Assembly (NCBI RefSeq): GCF_010731295.1 | Contig: NZ_AP022579.1 | Span: 4,526,001-4,590,000, forward strand | From: Mycolicibacterium boenickei | GTDB taxonomy: Bacteria > Actinomycetota > Actinomycetes > Mycobacteriales > Mycobacteriaceae | Length of the DNA: 64,000 nt | Direction: 5' to 3' | In this document: positions 56,893-64,000 of the stretch, in pieces | Layout: the number at the start of each line of letters is the position of its first letter | How positions within the stretch are numbered: position 1 is the stretch's first letter | Position numbers and translations under genes: made by a program | The notes under the pieces: generated by a model | The model's database searches: none | What the model was told of the DNA's origin: nothing | What the model saw: the letters and a program-made list of their open reading frames with translations, nothing else

Positions 56893-57306
56893 CTACTGAG
56901 CGGTTAATGTCGGGACCAGCGGGAACCCCGGCAGGTTCCGCACCACGGTCCAGACCACCAACGCGGCCACGATCGTCACCACCGCCGGCAGCGGGAACAG
57001 CGGCTTGCCGAGCCGCCACCGCACCAACATCCACACCACCAGTGCGGGCAGGCCGACCAGGGCAAATACGTTGTCGACGATCGCCGCGCCCACGTCGCCG
57101 TGCAGCAGGTCGTGGGTCATCCTAAGGCCGCCGCACGCCGGGCAGTTCCACCCCGTAAGGGCCTTGAACGGGCATCCCGGGAACAGGAAACCCGGCCGGT
57201 GCGGGTCGGCCAATCCGGTGTACGCGAGCGCGCCGACGGCGAGCCCACTGGCGGCCACCAGTGAGAGCCGTCCCGCCGGCGTGGCGGCAGGGCCGCTACG
57301 TTCCAT
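56893..57306 (-). CDS. DUF2752 membrane protein
   Basis: 137 residues with three hydrophobic helices (about 15-33, 78-92, 103-125). The DUF2752 signature FPGCPFKALTGWNCPACGGLRMTHDLLHGD (CPACG motif near 54) lies between the first two helices. The Cys pair may bind a metal or form a disulfide. Function unknown. It overlaps the TM2-domain gene upstream by 11 bp and corresponds in position to Rv1616. Confidence 0.88.
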   Translation of the reverse strand: MERSGPAATPAGRLSLVAASGLAVGALAYTGLADPHRPGFLFPGCPFKALTGWNCPACGGLRMTHDLLHGDVGAAIVDNVFALVGLPALVVWMLVRWRLGKPLFPLPAVVTIVAALVVWTVVRNLPGFPLVPTLTAQ

Positions 57307-57694
57307 CGCGGAGCGGGCGCCCGTATGGGTCGCGGACCTTGTCCGTGAGGATCAGGACAGCATCGATGATGCCCCAGATGATCGCGCCGATGGTGCAGGT
57401 CAACAGGCCCACGATCAGCTGAATGACGCCCAACTTGGTATCGCCGATATAGATACGGCCGATGCCGACGAGGCCGAACAGCCCGAGCAACTGCAGCAGA
57501 CCGGCGATCACCTTGGACTTGTCCGAGAACGGTTCGCCGGTGATCGGGTGACGACCGTACGGCGCGCTCGGATCTCCATACGGCGACGGATACGGCGGGT
57601 AACCGGGCGGTGGCGGCGGATAGCCCGCAGGCGGCGGGAAGCCGGCCGGCGGCGGGCCGTTCAACGGGTCCGGGGACTGAGACGGATCAGTCAT
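57296..57694 (-). CDS. TM2 domain protein
   Basis: 132 residues. The first 55 are low complexity, rich in Pro, Gly and Tyr. The TM2 domain follows: KSKVIAGLLQLLGLFGLVGIGRIYIGDTKLGVIQLIVGLLTCTIGAIIWGIIDAVLIL (seen as GRIYIGD between two helices). The function of TM2 proteins is unknown. It sits 27 bp after lgt on the same strand, and is followed by the overlapping DUF2752 gene. Confidence 0.9.
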   Translation of the reverse strand: MTDPSQSPDPLNGPPPAGFPPPAGYPPPPPGYPPYPSPYGDPSAPYGRHPITGEPFSDKSKVIAGLLQLLGLFGLVGIGRIYIGDTKLGVIQLIVGLLTCTIGAIIWGIIDAVLILTDKVRDPYGRPLRDGT

Positions 57695-57721
57695 ACAGCC
57701 AGGATGCCAGAGCGCGACAGG

Positions 57722-60265
57722 TTAGCGGTTGCGACGGAACCAGCGCCGCACCCGGCCGCCTTGCTTCGTCGGCTCGGGCTGCTCGGTGACCGCCGGTGAT
57801 TCGGTCTTGGTTTCGCTGACCGCATCCTCGTCATCGGACTCATCGACCTCAGACTTCGTGTCGTCGTCGGTGTCATCTGCAGTTTCGGCGTTGTCCGCTT
57901 CGTCCGCATCGGGTTCGTCAGCCGCATCATCGGTTTCAGCCTCGGTGTCGTCCTGCTCAGCAGGCTCAGACTCCTCGTCGGACTCTGCGGTATCGGTAAC
58001 GGCTTCGCCGTCCTCGTCACCCGCTTCAGCTTCAGCTTCAGCTTCAGCTTCAGAAGGATCCTCGTCTGCCGACTCTTCCGTGACTTCGGCCTCGGCTTCC
58101 TCAGCCTCCGGCTCGTCCTCAGCCTCCGCCTCGTCCGCGGCCTCCTGGGAGTCGGCTGTCTCCTCGCCTTCCGCGTCCGTGGGCTCCTCGTCGGCGGCCG
58201 ATTCGGGCTCCTCGCCCACCTTTTCTGCGGCTTCTTCGTCGGCCTCGGTCTCGGCCTCAGCGGCGTCGTCTACCGGCGCTTCAGCCTCATCGGTGCCGTC
58301 CTCGACGTCGACCGACTCTGCTTCGGTCTCGCTCGATTCATCGTCAGCTTCGTCCCCTGCTGGGGCCTCAACCTCTGCCGACTCATCCGACTCTTCCGTG
58401 ACGTCGGTTTCGGCTTCCTCAGACTCAGGCTCAGGCTCAGGCTGGTCGGCCACCTCATCTGTGGCTTCCTCGTCGGCCTCGGTCTCGACCTCAGCGGTGT
58501 CGTCTACAGGTGCTTCAGCCTCGGCCGACTCGTCGTCAGCTTCGCCCTCTGCTGCGGCCTCAACCTCGTCGACCGGCTCTTCCGTGACGTCGGTTTCGGC
58601 TTCCTCAGGCTCCTCGGCCACCTCATCTGCGGCTTCTTCGTCGGCCTCGGTCTCGACCTCAGCGGCGTCGTCTACAGGTGCTTCAGCCTCGGCCGACTCG
58701 TCGTCAGCTTCGCCCTCTGCTGCGGCCTCAACCTCTGCCGACTCATCCAACTCTTCCGTGACGTCGGCGTCGGCTTCTTCAGGCTCAGGCTCAGGCTCGT
58801 CGGCCACCTCTTCTGTGGCTTCTTCGTCGGCCTCGGTTTCAACCTCAGCGGCGTCGTCTACCGGTGCTTCAGCCTCGGCCGACTCGTCGTCAGCTTCGCC
58901 CTCTGCTGCGGCCTCAACCTCTGCCGACTCATCCAACTCTTCCGTGACGTCGGCTTCGGCTTCGGCTTCCTCAGACTCAGGCTCGTCGGCCACCTCATCT
59001 GCGGCTTCTTCGTCGGCCTCGGTCTCGACCTCAGCGGCGTCGTCTACCGGTGCTTCAGCTTCGACCTCGTCGACGTCCACCGCCGCGACAGACTCAGCGT
59101 CCTCGTCCTCATCGGCCTCGGCTTCAGACTCGACCTCGTCGACAGTCTCCTCGGAGTCGGCGTCGTCGCCTTCGGTTTCTTCGGACTCGTCCTCGGGCTC
59201 CTTGGCGATCGCCTTCAGTTCGATCGCCGCAGCCGCCTCGGCCCCGTCGTCCTCACTGGCGCCGACCTCGTCCGGATGCATGTGGTCGGCATCCTCGTCG
59301 TCGTCTTGCCCGGCCACCGTTGCGGCCGCGACAACACCGGTGGTCGCTGCCGCGGCAACGAGCTCCTTGCCGAGATCGTCGGCCGTCGACTCGTCTTCAT
59401 CGCTCTTGCCCGCCAAGGTCGCCGGGTCTTCCCGGCCCTTGGTCGCCAGCATGATGTAGACGACGGCGCCGATGAATACGAATGTCGAGGTGAAGGTGTT
59501 GACACGAATACCGGCGAACTCAGTCGCCGGATCGCTGCGCATCAGTTCGACCAGGAAGCGGCCCGCGCAGTAGCCGGCCACGTAGAGCGCGAACAGCCGG
59601 CCGTGGCCGAGCTTGAACTTGCGGTCCGCCCAGATCAGCAGCGCGAAAACCAGCAGGTTCCACAGCAATTCGTAGAGGAAGGTGGGATGGACCACCCGCT
59701 CGACCTCACCCGTCGAGATGCCGTTGAGCTGGTCTGGCTGCCCGAGGGAGTTGACGCGCTTGTAAATCTCCAGACCCCACGGCAGCGTGGTGTCGCCACC
59801 GTAGAGCTCTTGGTTGAAGTAGTTTCCGAGCCGGCCGATGGCCTGCGCCAGGATGATTCCGGGTGCGATCGCGTCGCCGAAGGCCGGCAGCGGTATGCCC
59901 CGCGAGCGGCAGCCGATCCAGGCTCCGACGCCACCCAGTGCGACAGCGCCCCAGATGCCGAGGCCACCCTGCCAGACCTGGAAGGCCGCACCCAGCCCCT
60001 TGCCGCCCGGCCCGAAATACGTGGGCCAGTCCGTCATGACGTGGTAGAGCCGGCCGCCGACGAGGCCGAAAGGCACTGCCCACAAAGCGATGTCATAGAT
60101 GACGCCGGCTTGTCCGCCTCGCGCCTGCCAGCGCCGGTCACCGATGACCAGTGCCGCGATGATGCCCACGATGATGCAGAGCGCATACGCGCGGATCGGC
60201 ACCGGCCCCAGATGCCAGACGCCCTGTGACGGGCTGGGCAAATACGCGAGCACGGTAGTGGTCAA
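57722..60265 (-). CDS. lgt: Prolipoprotein diacylglyceryl transferase with long acidic repeat tail
   Basis: 847 residues, TTG start overlapping the trpA stop (TTGA). The first 285 residues are a complete Lgt with about seven helices, including the signature GRLGNYFNQELYG near 143-155 and the conserved Arg and His residues. It adds diacylglycerol to lipobox Cys residues. The remaining roughly 560 residues are a cytoplasmic tail made almost only of Glu, Asp, Ala, Val, Ser and Thr, with imperfect repeats. Most Lgt proteins end near 280-300 residues; mycobacterial ones often have some extension, but this is very long. Confidence 0.95.
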   Translation of the reverse strand: MTTTVLAYLPSPSQGVWHLGPVPIRAYALCIIVGIIAALVIGDRRWQARGGQAGVIYDIALWAVPFGLVGGRLYHVMTDWPTYFGPGGKGLGAAFQVWQGGLGIWGAVALGGVGAWIGCRSRGIPLPAFGDAIAPGIILAQAIGRLGNYFNQELYGGDTTLPWGLEIYKRVNSLGQPDQLNGISTGEVERVVHPTFLYELLWNLLVFALLIWADRKFKLGHGRLFALYVAGYCAGRFLVELMRSDPATEFAGIRVNTFTSTFVFIGAVVYIMLATKGREDPATLAGKSDEDESTADDLGKELVAAAATTGVVAAATVAGQDDDEDADHMHPDEVGASEDDGAEAAAAIELKAIAKEPEDESEETEGDDADSEETVDEVESEAEADEDEDAESVAAVDVDEVEAEAPVDDAAEVETEADEEAADEVADEPESEEAEAEADVTEELDESAEVEAAAEGEADDESAEAEAPVDDAAEVETEADEEATEEVADEPEPEPEEADADVTEELDESAEVEAAAEGEADDESAEAEAPVDDAAEVETEADEEAADEVAEEPEEAETDVTEEPVDEVEAAAEGEADDESAEAEAPVDDTAEVETEADEEATDEVADQPEPEPESEEAETDVTEESDESAEVEAPAGDEADDESSETEAESVDVEDGTDEAEAPVDDAAEAETEADEEAAEKVGEEPESAADEEPTDAEGEETADSQEAADEAEAEDEPEAEEAEAEVTEESADEDPSEAEAEAEAEAGDEDGEAVTDTAESDEESEPAEQDDTEAETDDAADEPDADEADNAETADDTDDDTKSEVDESDDEDAVSETKTESPAVTEQPEPTKQGGRVRRWFRRNR
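58200..59110 (-). repeat. Imperfect tandem repeats coding the acidic tail of Lgt
   Basis: A block beginning TGCTTCAGCC recurs at about 58511, 58679 and 58865, with degenerate copies near 58279 and 59051. The spacings of 168, 186 and 186 bp are all multiples of three, so the reading frame is kept. Each unit codes for about 56-62 residues such as APVDDAAEVETEADEEA and ESAEVEAAAEGEADDES. Long identical stretches between units suggest recent duplication or conversion and probable length variation among strains. Confidence 0.85.
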
Positions 60266-61046
60266 GCTGAAATCCTCTGCCTAACGCCGTTGGCCAGTTC
60301 TTCGGTGAGGCGACGCACCGCGTCCAACCCCTCGCCCAAGGCCGACACCAGGGCCGACCCGACGATGACTCCGTCTGCGTACGCGCCGATCTCGGCTGCC
60401 TGTGCACCGGAACGCACGCCCAAACCCACTCCGACGGGGATGTCGGAGACTTCCTTGACGCGGCGCACCAACTCCGGCGCCGCGTTCGAGACCACATCAC
60501 GCGCCCCGGTGACGCCCATGGTCGAGGCGGCATAGACGAAGCCGCGCGATGCGTTCACGGTCGCCGCGAGCCGCTCCGGCGTCGAGGACGGGGCGACCAG
60601 GAAGATCCGGTCCAGATTGTGTTCCTCGGATGCGGCAATCCAGTCGACGGCTTCTTCGGGGATGAGATCGGGGGTGATCAGACCGTAGCCCCCGGCGGAG
60701 GCCAGGTCGCGGGCGAATGTGTCAACACCCTTGCGCAGCACGGGGTTCCAGTAGGTCATCACCACCGCGCGGCCACCGGCGTTGCTGATCGCCTCGACCG
60801 CGGCCAGGGTGTCACGCACCCGCACGCCGCCGGCAAGCGCCGCCTCGGTGGCAGCGGCGATCGTCGGTCCGTCCATCCCGGGATCCGAGTACGGCACCCC
60901 GACTTCCACCAGATCGCAACCGGATTCGACCATCGCCGTCATCGCCGCAATGGAGGTCTGCACGTCGGGGAACCCGGTGGGCAGGTAGCCGATGAGAGCG
61001 GCACGGCCCTCGGCGCGGCAGCCGTCGAACAACTCCGCCAGCCGGC

Positions 61047-61050
<4 letters not shown>
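60262..61050 (-). CDS. trpA: Tryptophan synthase alpha subunit
   Basis: 262 residues from ATG 61050, overlapping the trpB stop by ATGA. Catalytic Glu and Asp are in [19 protein letters not shown] near 48-62. The phosphate-binding loop is [12 protein letters not shown] near 210. It cleaves indole-glycerol phosphate to indole and glyceraldehyde-3-phosphate and channels indole to TrpB. Downstream it overlaps lgt by 4 bp, an arrangement kept in mycobacteria. Confidence 0.96.
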
Positions 61051-62312
<1,262 letters not shown>

Positions 62313-62349
62313 CAAAGTGTCTTTTCGTGCAAGCGGCTCATTGATTGGT

Positions 62350-63168
62350 TCAGCGAGCCGGTTTCGGGCAGGACGGGTGCGTACCGGCGGTGACCAGATC
62401 GGCGACCGCGCTGCGGGGATCCCCGCTGGTCACCAGGCCCTCACCGACCAGCACGGCATCTGCACCCGCGCCGGCGTACGCCAGGAGGTCAGCGGTTCCA
62501 CGGACCCCGGACTCGGCGACGCGGATGACGTCGCTGGGCAGCCCCGGCGCGATGCGCGCGAAGCAGTCGCGATCGACTTCGAGGGTCTTGAGGTCGCGGG
62601 CGTTGACGCCGATCAACTTGGCCCCGGCCTGCAACGCCCGGTCGGCCTCCTCTTCGGTGTGCACCTCCACAAGCGCGGTCATCCCGAGGGATTCCGTCCG
62701 CTCCAGCAGTGATTCCAGCACCGGCTGCTCGAGGGCCGCCACGATGAGCAGCAGCAGGTCGGCGCCGTGGGCCCTAGCCTCATGGATCTGGTAGGGCTTG
62801 ACGATAAAGTCCTTGCGCAACACAGGGATTGACACCGCTGCCCGCACCGCGTCCAGATCGGCGAGTGAGCCGTTGAACCGGCGCTGCTCGGTGAGCACGC
62901 TGATGATCCGCGCACCGCCGGCCTGGTAGGCCTGCGCCAACTGCGCCGGGTCGGCGATGTTGGCCAGCTCGCCCCGAGACGGGCTTGCCCGCTTCACTTC
63001 GGCGATCACGGCAATTCCCGGTTCCCGCAACGCTGCCATCACGTTGAGCGGCGGAGGTGCGTCCTGGGCCCGCGCCTTGATATCAGCCAAGCTGATAACG
63101 GCCTCGCGGGCGGCAACGTCGGCGCGGACTCCCTCGATAATGGAGTCGAGCACTGTGGCCGAACTCAT
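62350..63168 (-). CDS. trpC: Indole-3-glycerol phosphate synthase
   Basis: 272 residues from ATG 63168, the standard M. tuberculosis-like start; an in-frame extension upstream lacks family sequence. The TIM-barrel signatures are [18 protein letters not shown] near 53-70, [21 protein letters not shown] near 118-138, and the phosphate-binding VAESGVRG and [11 protein letters not shown] at the end. It makes indole-glycerol phosphate from carboxyphenylamino-deoxyribulose phosphate. Confidence 0.96.
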   Translation of the reverse strand: MSSATVLDSIIEGVRADVAAREAVISLADIKARAQDAPPPLNVMAALREPGIAVIAEVKRASPSRGELANIADPAQLAQAYQAGGARIISVLTEQRRFNGSLADLDAVRAAVSIPVLRKDFIVKPYQIHEARAHGADLLLLIVAALEQPVLESLLERTESLGMTALVEVHTEEEADRALQAGAKLIGVNARDLKTLEVDRDCFARIAPGLPSDVIRVAESGVRGTADLLAYAGAGADAVLVGEGLVTSGDPRSAVADLVTAGTHPSCPKPAR

Positions 63169-63251
63169 CGCCCGTCGGTTCCTTTCTGGTGCCTCCGGGC
63201 CGGTCCCGGTTGCCCTCCCTGGAAGGGTAGCCGTCGCCACACCTTCACCAT

Positions 63252-63860
63252 TCACCGGCCCTTATTGTCCGGATCGCCGCCGTCGCCGGTCGGATCATGT
63301 CCCTCGTCCAGCGCATCCCAGAGCATCCGCTCCGACATCGGCTCGCCGCTGTCGTCACTCTTGGCCGCCTCACGCCGGGCCGCCGGCGCCGCGTACCGCC
63401 CTGCAATGCTGCGCTTCGTGCCGTTGGCCGACCGCATGAGCATCACCGCACCGGCCAGCGCACACACCGCGGCCACCAGGGTCAGCACCGCGCCCCCATA
63501 GGAGCGGCTGGTCGCGGTCAACTGCGCTAGCGGCACTTCTGCCAGGTCAGCGGCCCGCACAGCGATGTCCTTGATCACCCACAGGCTGATCGCCAGGTAG
63601 CCCATACCGGCACTGGCCACGGCGATCAGCAGCGCCAGCAATCGCAGCGCCCAGCCGTGCACCGCCAAGGCGGCGACCGCAGCGGCCAGCACCAGCAACG
63701 CCAGCGGGATCAACGCCGTGGACCAGGACGCACCCGTGAGCGTCGTGGTTTTGGGCTGGCCGAGCCCGTCTGCCGAACTCACCTGGACCCAGGTCATCCG
63801 CGATGCCACCCACAGCGCCACCGCGGCGACGACGAACGACGCCTGCGCCGCCCGCGTCAC
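63252..63860 (-). CDS. Trp-operon-associated membrane protein (TIGR02234 family)
   Basis: 202 residues, GTG start whose GTGA overlaps the trpE stop. Four membrane helices (about 5-20, 45-65, 75-95, 125-145) contain the pattern [38 protein letters not shown], typical of the family found between trpE and trpC in actinobacteria. The C-terminal 50 residues are charged and cytoplasmic. The role is unknown, though its constant position suggests a link to tryptophan. Confidence 0.9.
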   Translation of the reverse strand: MTRAAQASFVVAAVALWVASRMTWVQVSSADGLGQPKTTTLTGASWSTALIPLALLVLAAAVAALAVHGWALRLLALLIAVASAGMGYLAISLWVIKDIAVRAADLAEVPLAQLTATSRSYGGAVLTLVAAVCALAGAVMLMRSANGTKRSIAGRYAAPAARREAAKSDDSGEPMSERMLWDALDEGHDPTGDGGDPDNKGR

Positions 63861-64000
63861 GGCTCGGCCAATGTGTCGGCTGCGGCGATGGCGTTGAGCA
63901 CGGCTTTGGCCTTGTTTGCCGATTCGTTGTACTCGTAGGGGCCGTTGGAATCGGCCACGACTCCCCCGCCGGCCTGTACGTAGGCCGTGCCGTTGCGCAT
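63857..64000 (-). CDS. trpE: Anthranilate synthase component I, 3' end only
   Basis: The last 47 codons and stop are in the window; the rest lies beyond the edge. The sequence includes [22 protein letters not shown] and then [10 protein letters not shown], which is the conserved C-terminus of TrpE (the [15 protein letters not shown] chorismate-enzyme motif). TrpE makes anthranilate from chorismate with glutamine-derived ammonia. It overlaps the TIGR02234 gene by 4 bp, so this is one trp transcription unit. Confidence 0.93.
   Translation of the reverse strand: MRNGTAYVQAGGGVVADSNGPYEYNESANKAKAVLNAIAAADTLAEP

Noticed and set aside
57729..59459. 576-residue Ser/Ala-rich plus-strand ORF
   Set aside because: It is the antisense frame of the acidic Lgt tail; the lack of stops follows from the GAN/GCN codon repetition.

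Overview
The window is chromosomal DNA from a fast-growing mycobacterium (Mycolicibacterium type). DNA is GC-rich, starts are often GTG or TTG, and genes are coupled by ATGA/GTGA overlaps. The order trpE, TIGR02234 protein, trpC, trpB, trpA, lgt, TM2 protein, DUF2752 protein, pykA, tesB, DUF4190 protein, cydC/D/B/A, HdeD-like protein, cya, pdtaR matches my recollection of the M. tuberculosis Rv1609-Rv1626 block. The insertion of gltBD, dps2, a LuxR/histidine-kinase pair and a livKHMGF cluster fits M. smegmatis relatives.

Layout. 1-5,000: M42 peptidase, thioesterase, metallo-beta-lactamase hydrolase, exported serine hydrolase, DoxX and RDD membrane proteins. 5,000-7,840: gluconate uptake and phosphorylation (gntP-gntK) with a divergent GntR-family regulator. 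7,850-9,070: a SCO6745-family protein and YnfA. 9,070-14,200: a complete branched-chain amino acid ABC transporter. 14,394-15,177: pdtaR and a tRNA gene.

15,155-30,250 is an integrated mobile element in the 3' end of that tRNA. It has a 24-bp att core at both ends, paired 20-bp arm-type repeats, a tyrosine integrase, two excisionase-like HTH proteins, a RepA-like helicase ATPase, a dense GGACA-box array that may be its replication origin, small and large terminase-like genes, a serine recombinase, a zincin-like protein and several unknown small genes. I see no portal, protease or tail genes, so it looks like a phage satellite rather than a full prophage. Its distal end carries a cargo cassette: a PD-(D/E)XK-type nuclease with an internal winged helix, facing a two-gene operon of a soluble Ser/Thr kinase and a 382-residue unknown protein. 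This cassette is the best candidate for an undescribed, possibly anti-phage, system.

30,264-64,000 returns to core chromosome: two membrane or secreted proteins, class III adenylate cyclase, Dps2, DUF2339 protein, two-component pair, rhodanese, a glutamate-type ABC transporter, HdeD-like protein, cydABDC (bd oxidase and its assembly exporter), DUF4190 protein, TesB, pyruvate kinase, glutamate synthase gltBD, DUF2752 and TM2 proteins, Lgt with a very long acidic repeat tail, the trp genes, and the 3' end of trpE running off the window.
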